Source of the DNA: DASUFP01 sp036274495
GTDB taxonomy: Bacteria > Bacteroidota > Bacteroidia > AKYH767-A > OLB10
Direction of reading: 5' to 3'
Length of the DNA stretch: 63,419 nt
Assembly: GCA_036274495.1 (NCBI GenBank)
Contig: DASUFP010000050.1
Coordinates: forward strand, 1-63,419
The notes below the pieces were generated by a model, which did no database searches, was not told where the DNA came from, and saw only the letters and a program-made list of their open reading frames with translations. The translations under genes were made by a program, and so were the position numbers. Positions within the stretch are counted from its first letter, which is position 1; every line of letters starts with the position of its first letter. Positions 54,448 through 63,417 of this stretch are shown here, piece by piece.

Positions 54448-54599
54448 GGCTCTCTTTTTTTAAGGTTTCTATCCCTTACTAAAGATTCATGCCAAGAACC
54501 AATGCTCCTCCCCTGGAAAAATTAGAAAACGAATTATATATAATTGAAATCCAATTATTTATAAACACAAATGTGCCCTTAAATTTCAATTATTGCATC

Positions 54600-54680
54600 T
54601 GGCACGGGTAATATTTTTTCCTAAAATGGAACATTATAAACAATATTTTCCCAAAATGGCACTTTAATAGTGTAACTTAG
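54600..54680 (+). promoter_or_regulatory. Region with three spaced TGG(C/A)AC repeats upstream of the hybrid kinase
   Basis: TGGCAC occurs at 54600-54605 and 54657-54662, and TGGAAC at 54627-54632. The last two lie in longer direct repeats (AATATTTT...C-AAAATGG-AC) 30 nt apart. A TAACTTAG near-match to TAnnTTTG follows at 54673-54680. TGGCAC resembles the -24 part of sigma-54 promoters, but no convincing -12 GC follows at the right distance. The repeats may bind a regulator. Confidence 0.35.
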
Positions 54681-54692
54681 AGGCAAGCCGGT

Positions 54693-57167
54693 ATGCATCA
54701 GATAAACTCCAGTCAGCGACTCCGTTTTTACATTTTCATTGCCTTTTTGGTTATGAGCGGAATCCTCTTTTATGCCTATCGGATTATGCAGGGTAACATT
54801 GACCGCTTGGTGTATACTGTCAGAGAAAGTGCAGTCCCGGACAATGACCTGATCCGACTCAAAGAGATCTGGTCAGGTGTACAGGGAACGGAAAGTGAAG
54901 TGCGTTCATATACAATTACCGGTAATCAACATTACCTTGAAAATTTTATCAGTCAGAAAGACTCGCTTCGCAAGTCACTGGACAGTTTGAATGCAACAGG
55001 ATTTCAGAAAAGCACTGATACATTAGCGTTCATTAAACTTGATTCGTTGGTGGAACTAAAGTTTGTGCTTTATGATTCACTGCTGGAGTTAAGTTACAGC
55101 AAAATTCTTAATAGTGCACTTTCAGGACTGGGTAATACCGAGATGGTTCCGGACTCTTTTGAAACGGAAACAAGTGAAGGCAACATACTGCAACGGATGT
55201 TCTCATCACGGTACAGCAGAAAAGCAGTTAAGGCAAAAACAGACAGCATCATTAATGAGCGTAACAAACTAGTTCGGGATTATAACAAGAACATCAGAAA
55301 AATAAAGGATGAGGAGGCGGCTCAGTTGTCGCGTATCAAAACAAAGGAACTCGCTTTATTGGCAAGTAACACCCGGATAACAACTGAGATTCAGGATATT
55401 ATTGTGCATCTTGAAGAACAGGCCAACGGCAGAATAAAAGCGAAGGCACTCCTTTCGGAAGCACAGGCTGATGATGCCGCTGATGGCATACGCAATATGG
55501 TTGCTGTTGGATTACTGGTAGTTTTATTGTTGTTCATTTTAGTGTTGTTTGATATTGAAGCTTCAAATAAACGGAAACAACAACTGGTTGCGGCACGTCA
55601 CCGGGCCGAAAATCTTGCGAGAGCCAAAGAAGAATTCATGTCGACCATGAGTCACGAAATCAGGACTCCTCTGACATCCATTCTTGGATTTTCCGAAAAA
55701 CTCAATAATTCAGATTTAAACGAGAGCCAGGCGAAATTTGCAAATGCTATTTCGGGTTCATCGGAACATCTGCTGGCCATAGTAAATGATGTACTCGATT
55801 TCACCCGTATCGATTCGGGCAAACTTCAGTTTGCGGCAATTGATTACAAAATAAAAGATGTTTGTAATGATGTACTGGAAGCTTTAAGCTGGAAGGCTGC
55901 AGAAAAACATATTCGCTTGTCACTTGAATTTCCGGTTGCTGAAGAAACAGTTATCAGGGGAGATGCCGTACGCATGCGTCAGGTGCTTTTTAATATTGTG
56001 GGGAATGCCGTTAAATTTACCGATTCGGGATCTGTGACAGTTAAGGTTGATATTGGCGACATAACAGGCAAAACCACGCTTCAAATAAGAGTAGCGGATA
56101 CAGGCATCGGCATACCCAATGACAAACTGAATCATATTTTCGGAGAGTTTGTTCAGGCTGAAAGTTCAACAGAACAGCGGTATGGTGGGAGCGGCCTGGG
56201 TTTAGCCATTACAAAACGGATTGTTGAGCAACAAGGCGGTTCCATTTCAGTTACTTCAACTATCGGCAAAGGATCAGAGTTTTATATTTTAATTCCGGTA
56301 ACAGTATCAAAAGCTGAAGTAAGTGATGCTGATACTCCCGTTAGCATTGCCGCAGATCCTTTGTCAGGTTACACAATATTATTGGCCGAAGACGATGAGA
56401 TGATCAGGAGTCTGCAGTTACAGACACTTCAACGGTTGGGAGCAAATGTCATTGCGGTTACTGACGGGAAATCAGCTATCAGGGCACTGGAAAACAATAA
56501 AGTTGACCTGCTGCTTATTGATATAAGGATGCCTGAAATGGGAGGTCCGGAAACTGTCAGGGTATTGAGAACCGGATTTGAATCGCCTGTTAGTGCAATT
56601 CCGGTAATTGCAATGACCGCCAACAACATTGGAAGGAAAGAGCAGGAAGAACTTGAACAAACCGGTTTCAACGATTTCCTTGTAAAACCCTTCAGGGAAA
56701 AAGCACTGCTCGACAAAATTGTAAAATCACTTTCCCGCAACAAAAAGCAATCAGCATTTTTATCAACACAAAATGCAGTCGGAACGCAAGTAATTCCACC
56801 GGAGCAAATTTCAGAAACTGTTAAGTTATATAACCTGACAGAACTGATAGCCGCTTCACAGGGTAACAAGGAATTTGTTAAACGAATGACAGGCTTATTC
56901 CTCACTACTGCTTTTGCTTCCTTAAACAATTTACGTTTTTATCACAAACAACAAAACTGGGAACAGCTGGGAATTACAGCTCACCGCATGATTGGCTCCT
57001 ATAAACAAATGGGTGTGGTTCAGGCGGCAGCAAAACTGAAACTACTTGAGGAACTGGCATCCAAAGGTGGTGACAATAAAGAAGCAGCTGAACTCATTGC
57101 GGATGTTGAGCGTGTTTCAAATTCAGTTTTTAAATCACTCGACAGAGAATTAAAGAGCTGGTCATAG
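54693..57167 (+). CDS. Hybrid sensor histidine kinase with receiver and HPt domains
   Basis: The 824-residue protein has a membrane helix at about 10-28 and another at about 268-287, enclosing a helical CHASE3-like periplasmic domain. The HisKA domain holds MSHEIRTPLTSILGFSEKL (H321). The ATPase has NIVGNAVKFTDSG, DTGIGIPNDKLNHIFGEF and GGSGLGLAITKRI. A receiver domain follows (about 560-680) with LLAEDDE and phospho-acceptor D610 in LLLIDIRMPEMGG. The C-terminal HPt domain has TAHRMIGSYKQMG (H764). All steps of a His-Asp-His relay are in one chain. The final Asp is most likely in the regulator 15 nt downstream. Confidence 0.95.
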   Translation: MHQINSSQRLRFYIFIAFLVMSGILFYAYRIMQGNIDRLVYTVRESAVPDNDLIRLKEIWSGVQGTESEVRSYTITGNQHYLENFISQKDSLRKSLDSLNATGFQKSTDTLAFIKLDSLVELKFVLYDSLLELSYSKILNSALSGLGNTEMVPDSFETETSEGNILQRMFSSRYSRKAVKAKTDSIINERNKLVRDYNKNIRKIKDEEAAQLSRIKTKELALLASNTRITTEIQDIIVHLEEQANGRIKAKALLSEAQADDAADGIRNMVAVGLLVVLLLFILVLFDIEASNKRKQQLVAARHRAENLARAKEEFMSTMSHEIRTPLTSILGFSEKLNNSDLNESQAKFANAISGSSEHLLAIVNDVLDFTRIDSGKLQFAAIDYKIKDVCNDVLEALSWKAAEKHIRLSLEFPVAEETVIRGDAVRMRQVLFNIVGNAVKFTDSGSVTVKVDIGDITGKTTLQIRVADTGIGIPNDKLNHIFGEFVQAESSTEQRYGGSGLGLAITKRIVEQQGGSISVTSTIGKGSEFYILIPVTVSKAEVSDADTPVSIAADPLSGYTILLAEDDEMIRSLQLQTLQRLGANVIAVTDGKSAIRALENNKVDLLLIDIRMPEMGGPETVRVLRTGFESPVSAIPVIAMTANNIGRKEQEELEQTGFNDFLVKPFREKALLDKIVKSLSRNKKQSAFLSTQNAVGTQVIPPEQISETVKLYNLTELIAASQGNKEFVKRMTGLFLTTAFASLNNLRFYHKQQNWEQLGITAHRMIGSYKQMGVVQAAAKLKLLEELASKGGDNKEAAELIADVERVSNSVFKSLDRELKSWS

Positions 57168-57182
57168 CATGACCATAAGTTT

Positions 57183-58538
57183 ATGGATCAGGAAAATAAA
57201 ATTAAAATAAGCGTCATTGAGGACGATCAGTGGTACCGGGAATATCTCGGTTATACATTATCTCTTGATCCCGATTGTGAAGTCCATGTGTATGGTTCGG
57301 GTAAGGAGTTTTTAGATGCCGGCAAAAATCCGCCCGATATAATTACCGTGGATTATGGTTTGCCCGATATGAACGGTGCTGAAGTGCTTGCTGCTGTCAG
57401 GAAAAAATTTCCCGAATGTGAAGTCATTGTAATTTCGGAGCAGGATAAAGTGGATACTGCCTTGCAACTGCTGAAGGCCGGTGCATATGATTATTTTGTA
57501 AAAAGTAATGATATCCGGGAACGCTTGCTCAATTGTGTAAATCATATCAAAAAAGGATCCAGTCTAAAAAAGCAAATCTCAAAACTCGAACTTGAAGTTA
57601 AGGGCAAGTATGATTTCAGGAAGCATCTGATTGGTACCTCGTCTGTGATGCAAAAAGTATTTGACTTAATCGGGAAAGCTGTTGGTAACAATCTCACAGT
57701 AACCATTACCGGTGAAACGGGAACCGGCAAGGAAGAAGTTGCCAAAGCCATTCACTACAATTCAGGATTCAGTAAAGGTCCTTTTGTACCCATAAATATT
57801 GCTGCTATTCCTAAGGAACTGGCCGAAAGCGAATTGTTTGGTCACGAAAAAGGCGCCTTTACCGGAGCATCTTCACAGCGTATTGGCAAATTTGAAGAAG
57901 CCGCTGACGGTACGCTTTTCCTTGATGAAATTGGTGACCTTGATCCGGCACTGCAGGTTAAGTTATTGAGGGTGCTTCAGGAAAAGACCATTCAGCGAAT
58001 CGGAAGCAACAGTTTAATAAAAATCCGGAGCAGAGTCATTGTTGCGACGCATAAAGATTTGCTCCAGGAAGTGCGATCAGGACGGTTCAGAGAAGATTTG
58101 TACTACCGTATTTTTGGACTTACCATTCAGTTACCACCACTCCGGGAAAGAGGACATGATGTATTGATATTGGCAAATCACTTTGCGGCAGTTTTTTGTA
58201 AGGAAAATAACATGAAAACCAAATCACTCAGTGATTCAGCCATTGAAAAGCTGCTGCATTACCGTTTTCCGGGAAACGTACGGGAGCTCAAATCACTGAT
58301 TGAATTAGCTTGTGTACTTACTTCCGGAAATGTTATTGAGGCTGATGATATACAATTACCTGCCTCAGCAAATGGAGCTGGTTTTTTTACCGAAAACATG
58401 ACACTGGATGAATACAACAGGAAAATTATCCGACATTATCTTGAAATGTATTCCGACAATGTGATGACTGTGGCTCAAAAACTGGGTATAGGTAAGTCAA
58501 CTATTTACAGGATGATGAAGGATGAGAAAGGCATTTAG
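57183..58538 (+). CDS. Sigma-54-dependent response regulator (NtrC family)
   Basis: The 451-residue protein has a receiver domain (phospho-acceptor D57 in IITVDYGLPDMNG). The AAA+ activator domain has Walker A GETGTGKE (177-184), the sigma-54-contacting GAFTGA loop (224-229), Walker B GTLFLDEIGDL and the R-finger region RFREDLYYRI. A Fis-type helix-turn-helix is at the C-terminus (NVMTVAQKLGIGKSTIYRMM). It activates promoters read by RpoN. Gene order and 15-nt spacing make the upstream hybrid kinase its obvious phosphate donor. Confidence 0.96.
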   Translation: MDQENKIKISVIEDDQWYREYLGYTLSLDPDCEVHVYGSGKEFLDAGKNPPDIITVDYGLPDMNGAEVLAAVRKKFPECEVIVISEQDKVDTALQLLKAGAYDYFVKSNDIRERLLNCVNHIKKGSSLKKQISKLELEVKGKYDFRKHLIGTSSVMQKVFDLIGKAVGNNLTVTITGETGTGKEEVAKAIHYNSGFSKGPFVPINIAAIPKELAESELFGHEKGAFTGASSQRIGKFEEAADGTLFLDEIGDLDPALQVKLLRVLQEKTIQRIGSNSLIKIRSRVIVATHKDLLQEVRSGRFREDLYYRIFGLTIQLPPLRERGHDVLILANHFAAVFCKENNMKTKSLSDSAIEKLLHYRFPGNVRELKSLIELACVLTSGNVIEADDIQLPASANGAGFFTENMTLDEYNRKIIRHYLEMYSDNVMTVAQKLGIGKSTIYRMMKDEKGI

Positions 58539-58577
58539 GACAATAACTCACCCGTATTCTTAGCCCATCTTTACACT

Positions 58578-59093
58578 ATGGCAAATAAGTTAACAGATGC
58601 CCAAAAGCGCTATATTGAAAAGCTTAAACCCGGCCAAAGAGCAACAGGTAAGGTGAAGACCTTTACCGATTTTGGCGCCTTTGTCAGCATAGGACTTGTA
58701 AACGGACTTGTTCACAACAAAAACATCAAATGGGGCAGAGTTGATGATCCCTCTGAACACCTTAGGATAGGCCAGCAGGTGGAGGTAATAATTCTTGAAG
58801 TTGATTATGAGAAGCACAGGTTGTCATTAGGTATTAAGCAACTTCTTGAAGATCCTTGGGAGAAATTTTCCGGCCGTTTTAAGTCGGGCGATACAATTGC
58901 AGCGAATGTAATTGCACATAAACCGTTCGGGCTCATCATGGAAGTTGTTCCCGGAATTACTGCTTTGCTGCATCATAGCGCAACCGGAGATGATATATCC
59001 GATACAGATTCATTTCCTGTTGGTGCAGCATTTGAGGTTATTATTACAGAACTAATTCCTGAAACCAGAACATTAAAAGTGGGTCTTAAATAG
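58578..59093 (+). CDS. S1 RNA-binding domain protein
   Basis: The 171-residue protein consists of two S1-type OB folds. The first (about 17-90) is canonical: GQRATGKVKTFTDFGAFVSI, NGLVHNKNIKWGRV, LRIGQQVEVIILEVDYEKHR and LSLGIKQLLEDPW. The second (about 97-171) is less so: GDTIAANVIAHKPFGLIMEV, then TRTLKVGLK. It is much shorter than ribosomal protein S1 and looks like a stand-alone RNA-binding accessory protein. The role is not known. It follows the sigma-54 regulator by 39 nt but looks functionally unrelated. Confidence 0.88.
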   Translation: MANKLTDAQKRYIEKLKPGQRATGKVKTFTDFGAFVSIGLVNGLVHNKNIKWGRVDDPSEHLRIGQQVEVIILEVDYEKHRLSLGIKQLLEDPWEKFSGRFKSGDTIAANVIAHKPFGLIMEVVPGITALLHHSATGDDISDTDSFPVGAAFEVIITELIPETRTLKVGLK

Positions 59094-59185
59094 GTAAGAG
59101 GCCGTTTAATACACCCCATTTTTAGAGTACCCGAATGGTGTTTATAAACCGAGGCATTTCAGCCCGATTCAAGTTGGTTTTTTGC

Positions 59186-59193
59186 TAATTTTG
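59186..59193 (+). promoter_or_regulatory. TAATTTTG -7 element before the E2 gene
   Basis: TAATTTTG fits TAnnTTTG, 53 nt upstream of the ATG at 59247. No clear -33 TTTG at the expected distance. Confidence 0.4.
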
Positions 59194-59246
59194 AACTTCT
59201 GATAATCAACGAATTAATAAGTCAATTTCCTCAATTACAATAAGAT

Positions 59247-60563
59247 ATGTCACAAGTTGAAATGAAGATGCCCAAGATGGGTGAAAGCGTTGCTGAAGCT
59301 ACTATTATCAGGTGGCTCAAAAATGAAGGTGATACGGTGGACGCTGATGAATCACTATTGGAAATTGCAACAGATAAAGTTGATTCCGAGGTTCCGGCTA
59401 TTGCAGCAGGAGTGTTGTCAAAACAATTATTTAAAGAAGGCGATGTTGTTCAGGTAGGAAGCGTAATTGCAATTATCAGTACCAATGGCGCAGTACAGGA
59501 GGCTCCGGTAACCAAAACTGAAGCTGCAGCTGAATCTCCAAAAATTGTTAATCCTGTGCCGCCGGTTGTTCAACATGCTCCGTCTGCAGCTCCTGTTACC
59601 TCATCAGCCAACACATTTTATTCACCTCTGGTAAGAACAATAGCCAAAGAAGAAAACATTTCTCAGTCAGAACTTGAATCTATTCCGGGGACCGGTGCCG
59701 AAGGCAGGGTAACGAAAAAAGATGTCATGTTGTTCCTTGAACGGCGTAAATCCGGAGCCATTCCTGCCACTCCGGCAACTTCGGCAGCTCCCAGGTCCGA
59801 GCCTGTTCCAATGGCAGCTCCCGCATCGGTTCCTGCCGCTGTTTCCGTATCAGGTGCTGTTGAGATTGTGGAAATGGACAGGATGAGAAAACTGATCGCG
59901 GAACATATGGTAATGTCTAAAAAAACATCACCTCATGTTACCTCTTATGTTGAAGCGGATGTAACAAACTTGGTGCTATGGAGAAACCGGATCAAGGGTA
60001 GTTTTGAGAAGAGAGAGCATGAGAAAATAACCTTCACGCCGTTGTTCATAGAAGCCATTGCCAGAGCCATAAAAGATTTTCCAATGATTAACATCTCGGT
60101 TGACGGCACCAATCTGTTGGTAAAGAAAGATATCAATATTGGTATGGCGACAGCATTGCCTTCAGGAAATCTGATAGTACCCGTACTAAAAAATGCCGAC
60201 CGGATGAATCTGCTTGGATTGACTAAAGCGGTAAACGATCTGGCAAACAGGGCCAGGACAAATAAATTGAGTCCTGATGATATTCAGGGCGGAACCTATA
60301 CGTTGACGAATGTTGGCAGCTTTGGGAACGTGATGGGAACGCCAATCATAAACCAGCCTCAGGTTGCAATTATGGCTGTTGGTGCTATTCGCAAAAAGCC
60401 GGCGGTAATTGAAACTCCTTCCGGCGATGCTATAGGCATCCGGCACATGATGTTCCTTTCCCATTCTTATGATCATAGGGTAGTTGATGGTGCATTGGGA
60501 GGAAGTTTTGTGAGACGGGTTGCCGATTACCTAGAACAGTTCGATATCAACAGAGAAATATAA
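59247..60563 (+). CDS. Dihydrolipoamide acyltransferase (E2) of a 2-oxo acid dehydrogenase complex
   Basis: The 438-residue protein has one lipoyl domain (about 1-78) with lipoylated K44 in EIATDKVDSEVPA, then a Pro/Ala linker. A peripheral-subunit-binding domain follows (about 128-165) with YSPLVRTIAKEENISQSELE and GTGAEGRVTKKDVMLFL. After a second Pro/Ala linker comes the catalytic acyltransferase domain (about 205-438) with SYDHRVVDGALGGSF (catalytic His and Asp). The single lipoyl domain and MSQVEMKMPKMGESVAEATI start resemble branched-chain or generic E2 enzymes. Acetyl versus acyl substrate cannot be settled. No E1 or E3 gene is in the window. Confidence 0.93.
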   Translation: MSQVEMKMPKMGESVAEATIIRWLKNEGDTVDADESLLEIATDKVDSEVPAIAAGVLSKQLFKEGDVVQVGSVIAIISTNGAVQEAPVTKTEAAAESPKIVNPVPPVVQHAPSAAPVTSSANTFYSPLVRTIAKEENISQSELESIPGTGAEGRVTKKDVMLFLERRKSGAIPATPATSAAPRSEPVPMAAPASVPAAVSVSGAVEIVEMDRMRKLIAEHMVMSKKTSPHVTSYVEADVTNLVLWRNRIKGSFEKREHEKITFTPLFIEAIARAIKDFPMINISVDGTNLLVKKDINIGMATALPSGNLIVPVLKNADRMNLLGLTKAVNDLANRARTNKLSPDDIQGGTYTLTNVGSFGNVMGTPIINQPQVAIMAVGAIRKKPAVIETPSGDAIGIRHMMFLSHSYDHRVVDGALGGSFVRRVADYLEQFDINREI

Positions 60564-60584
60564 ATACCGAAAACAGTACCTATT

Positions 60585-62195
60585 ATGAAAGCCCTTCGAC
60601 AATTCCTTACCATCATCTTACTATCAGGTGTTTCGTTACTAAATGCGCAAACCCGTAAACCGGTTGTTCCGCCGCCCCTTACAAAAGATCAGATTTCGGA
60701 ATTGAAGAAGGAGGCAAATGCCTATTTTAAAGATAATAACTACACCGCAGCTATAGTACCCTATCAAAAGCTGGTCAACAACGAGCCCGAGGATATGGAA
60801 TTCAATTACAGGCTGGGTGTGTCGTATGTCAACTCAAATGTTGATAAAACCCAGGCAGTTCAGTATCTGGTAAAGGCTGCAGACAAAAAAGACTGCCCCA
60901 AGGATGTTTATTACCATATGGGACGTGCGTTACTTGTTTCCGGGTTGTTTGATGAGGCTATTGATGCATTTGATAAATATAAATCGGTAAACAAGGGATC
61001 GGTAAACCCTAAATTTAACCTGGATCAGTATATGGAGTACTGCTATAATGCCAAGGAATATGTGAAGAATCCGCTTGCAGTCAAAATTACCAACCTCGGT
61101 AAAAATGTTAACTCAACATATCCCGATTATGCCTGTGTATCCATGGCTGTTGATACGGTGGTGTTTTTTACTTCCAACAGAAAAGGAAACTCCGGTGGAA
61201 TAGTGGATGGAAACGGTGATATTATACCGGATATTTATTTTAGTTCACGAACCGATACGGTTTGGTCCAAAGCCAAAAATCTGGGTATGAACGTGAACTC
61301 CGAACTATATGAAATTTCAACCGGACTGAATACGAACGGTGATAAGCTGATGATTTATAAAGAAAATAACGAGGCAAGTGGTGATATATATTGTTCCCAG
61401 TTGCTTGGTAAATCGTGGCAGAAAGCTGAGCTGTTCGATGAGTCGCTGGCCACCAAGGTTATGGAGACAGGAGGATGTTTATCGCCCGATGGAAAACGGT
61501 TGTTCTTTGCCGCTGACATGAAAGGTACATTAGGCGGAAAAGATATTTTCATGATGGAGATGGATTCATCAAAAAAATGGTCCGCACCTGTGAACCTGGG
61601 CCCCGAAGTAAACACTAAATTCGATGAAGACAATCCATTTATGTGGCACGATGGACATACGTTATTTTTTGCTTCTCAGGGACATAACAGCATGGGCGGA
61701 TACGATATATTCATGACGAGTCAGCAAGATCCTTCCCAGCCATGGAGCAAACCTTCCAATATCGGTTATCCCTTGAATACGTTCGACGATGATCTCTACT
61801 TTACGCTTTCGGCAAATGCGAAAACAGGATTTGTATCTTCATTAAGAAATGGAGGAATTGGTGATTTGGATGTATACCATTTCAGTCTCGAAAAGCCCCT
61901 GATTGCAGGGGGCGGCACTTTGTTCAGGGCATCGTTTATTGCACAAAACGGGTTACCCGCGAAAGATGCCTTGTGCAGCATTGTGAAAGAAAGTACCGGA
62001 CAGGTACTTGGTGTGATGCATGCCTCCGGAACAAATGCCGAAATTTTTATTTTATTACCGCCCGGTACTTATACGCTAAAGGCCCGATCAGCTAAAATGG
62101 GCAATCTGGAAGAAGAAATTTCAGTGACCGGTAACGAGGGAGATAACGGCATATTTAAAACCTATAAGCTCAATCCCCGTCCTTCCTCCAAATAA
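60585..62195 (+). CDS. Secreted TPR / WD40-like (PD40) envelope protein, PorE-like without OmpA domain
   Basis: The 536-residue protein has a signal peptide (about 1-22). TPR-like repeats span about 35-150 (NAYFKDNNYTAAIVPYQKLV, LLVSGLFDEAIDAFDKYKSV). A PD40 beta-propeller spans about 175-435, with GGCLSPDGKRLFFAADMKGT, GGKDIFMMEMD and GGYDIFMTSQQDPSQPW. A carboxypeptidase-regulatory-like beta-sandwich follows (about 440-530, LPPGTYTLKARSA). The first three parts match the order in PorE-type T9SS components, but the C-terminal OmpA peptidoglycan-binding domain is missing. It probably sits in the periplasm or at the outer membrane. It lies 21 nt after the E2 gene. Confidence 0.85.
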   Translation: MKALRQFLTIILLSGVSLLNAQTRKPVVPPPLTKDQISELKKEANAYFKDNNYTAAIVPYQKLVNNEPEDMEFNYRLGVSYVNSNVDKTQAVQYLVKAADKKDCPKDVYYHMGRALLVSGLFDEAIDAFDKYKSVNKGSVNPKFNLDQYMEYCYNAKEYVKNPLAVKITNLGKNVNSTYPDYACVSMAVDTVVFFTSNRKGNSGGIVDGNGDIIPDIYFSSRTDTVWSKAKNLGMNVNSELYEISTGLNTNGDKLMIYKENNEASGDIYCSQLLGKSWQKAELFDESLATKVMETGGCLSPDGKRLFFAADMKGTLGGKDIFMMEMDSSKKWSAPVNLGPEVNTKFDEDNPFMWHDGHTLFFASQGHNSMGGYDIFMTSQQDPSQPWSKPSNIGYPLNTFDDDLYFTLSANAKTGFVSSLRNGGIGDLDVYHFSLEKPLIAGGGTLFRASFIAQNGLPAKDALCSIVKESTGQVLGVMHASGTNAEIFILLPPGTYTLKARSAKMGNLEEEISVTGNEGDNGIFKTYKLNPRPSSK

Positions 62196-62202
62196 TTCTC
62201 TG

Positions 62203-63000
62203 ATGCAACTTCAACTGAATAAACCGTTAGCCTTTTTTGACCTCGAAACAACAGGTGTTACCCTTGGTTCGGACAGCATAATTGAAATTTCTATTCTCAA
62301 ATTGCACCCCGACGGTAAAAAAGAAATGTACACCCGGCGAATCAATCCCGGAAAACCCATTCCGCCTGAAATCACTAAACTCACCGGTATTTCAGATGAG
62401 GATGTTAAGGATCAACCCTCCTTTGGAACACTGGCTCCTGAAATAAAGGATTTCCTGACCGATTGCGATCTCGCAGGATATAATTCAAATAAATTTGATG
62501 TGCCTTTTTTGGTGGAAGAATTTTCAAGAGCCGGAATCGCCTTTGTTATCAAAGGCCGAAAGCTGGTTGATGTGCAAAATGTTTTTCATAAAATGGAACC
62601 CCGCACACTCTCGGCAGCATACAAATTCTACTGTGGTAAGAATCTGGAAAACGCACATTCGGCGGAAGCCGATATTATGGCTACAGCCGAAATTCTGGAC
62701 GCTCAATTACAACGATACGGAGATCTTGAAAAGAATGTGAACTTCCTCCATGAATTTACAAATTTGCACAAAACCGTTGATCTGGCCGGACGAATGGTTT
62801 ACGACGCTCATAATGTACCTGTCTTTAATTTTGGAAAACATAAAGGCAAGTCAGTTGCACAGCTGTTTAAGGTGGAACCCTCATACTACGACTGGCTTAT
62901 GAGAGGTGACTTTGCGGCTGAAACAAAAGATTCTTTTCGGCACATCTGGGATGAGATGAAACTTCAGGAATTGAAAAATAAACTTTCAACTTCCGGATAA
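62203..63000 (+). CDS. DEDDh 3'-5' exonuclease (DNA polymerase III epsilon-like)
   Basis: The 265-residue protein has the complete DEDDh exonuclease site: D13 and E15 in FFDLETTG, D99 in NSNKFDVPF, and H152 with D157 in NAHSAEADIMATAEI. A separate C-terminal segment (about 205-250) has FNFGKHKGKSVAQLFKVEPS and YYDWLMRGDF, a pattern known from ExoX-like proteins of Bacteroidota. It probably acts in proofreading or repair rather than as the replicative epsilon subunit. It is followed by a strong bidirectional terminator. Confidence 0.9.
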   Translation: MQLQLNKPLAFFDLETTGVTLGSDSIIEISILKLHPDGKKEMYTRRINPGKPIPPEITKLTGISDEDVKDQPSFGTLAPEIKDFLTDCDLAGYNSNKFDVPFLVEEFSRAGIAFVIKGRKLVDVQNVFHKMEPRTLSAAYKFYCGKNLENAHSAEADIMATAEILDAQLQRYGDLEKNVNFLHEFTNLHKTVDLAGRMVYDAHNVPVFNFGKHKGKSVAQLFKVEPSYYDWLMRGDFAAETKDSFRHIWDEMKLQELKNKLSTSG

Positions 63001-63001
63001 T

Positions 63002-63030
63002 AAAAAAGGCTGCCAAATGCAGCCTTTTTT
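63002..63030. terminator. Bidirectional rho-independent terminator
   Basis: AAAAAAGGCTGC and GCAGCCTTTTTT form a perfect 12-bp stem around CAAAT, with an A-run on one side and a T-run on the other. It separates the exonuclease gene from the convergent YceI gene and should stop transcription both ways. Confidence 0.9.
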
Positions 63031-63045
63031 ATGGATATGATGAGA

Positions 63046-63417
63046 TTACTGGTTTGAGTTTGTCTCAATGGAAAAGTTGATATATACTTCATTGGCCACA
63101 AGCGGAGAACCAAGATCCGGAGCTATGTTAAACTGATCTCGCTTAAACTCCAGTGATCCTGAAAAAGTATATACCTTGAAACCATAAGGATTGTCGACGG
63201 CTCCATTGTAGTTAAACGGAACCTCCATAGTCTTTGTAATATTTTTTATGGTTAAATCGCCTGTAGCAGTATATCTGAATGCTCCGTTTGTATTTTCCCT
63301 AATTGAAGTTGATTTAAAGGTAATCAGAGGGTATTCGGCAACATCAAAAATTTCGGCTGATTTCAGATGATCGTCACGTTTTGTAAATTGGGTATTGACG
63401 GATGCAACGTCTAAAGC
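63046..63417 (-). CDS. YceI-family lipid-binding periplasmic protein, 3' part
   Basis: The gene runs off the right edge of the window; 123 codons and the stop are visible. The frame stays open through the edge, so the first Met seen (63228) is internal. The sequence follows the YceI pattern: KRDDHLKSAEIFDVAEYPLI, TFKSTSI, ATGDLTIKNITKTMEVPFNY, FSGSLEFKRDQFNI and VYINFSIE. YceI proteins are lipocalin-like beta-barrels that bind isoprenoid lipids. The N-terminus and any signal peptide lie outside the window. Confidence 0.9.
   Translation of the reverse strand, partial: ALDVASVNTQFTKRDDHLKSAEIFDVAEYPLITFKSTSIRENTNGAFRYTATGDLTIKNITKTMEVPFNYNGAVDNPYGFKVYTFSGSLEFKRDQFNIAPDLGSPLVANEVYINFSIETNSNQ

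Noticed and set aside
54600..54671. Sigma-54 promoter at the TGGCAC motifs
   Set aside because: After TGGCAC with a 5-nt spacer the -12 positions read ATAT and TAGT rather than TTGC, so the essential GC is missing. Kept only as a repeat element.
56429..56929. 166-codon minus-strand frame within the hybrid kinase
   Set aside because: It is antisense to the receiver and HPt region, whose motifs are intact on the plus strand.
59115..59152. Imperfect inverted repeat (ACACCCCAT...ATGGTGTT) after the S1 gene
   Set aside because: The stem has a bulge, the loop is long and no T-run follows, so it is not a convincing terminator.
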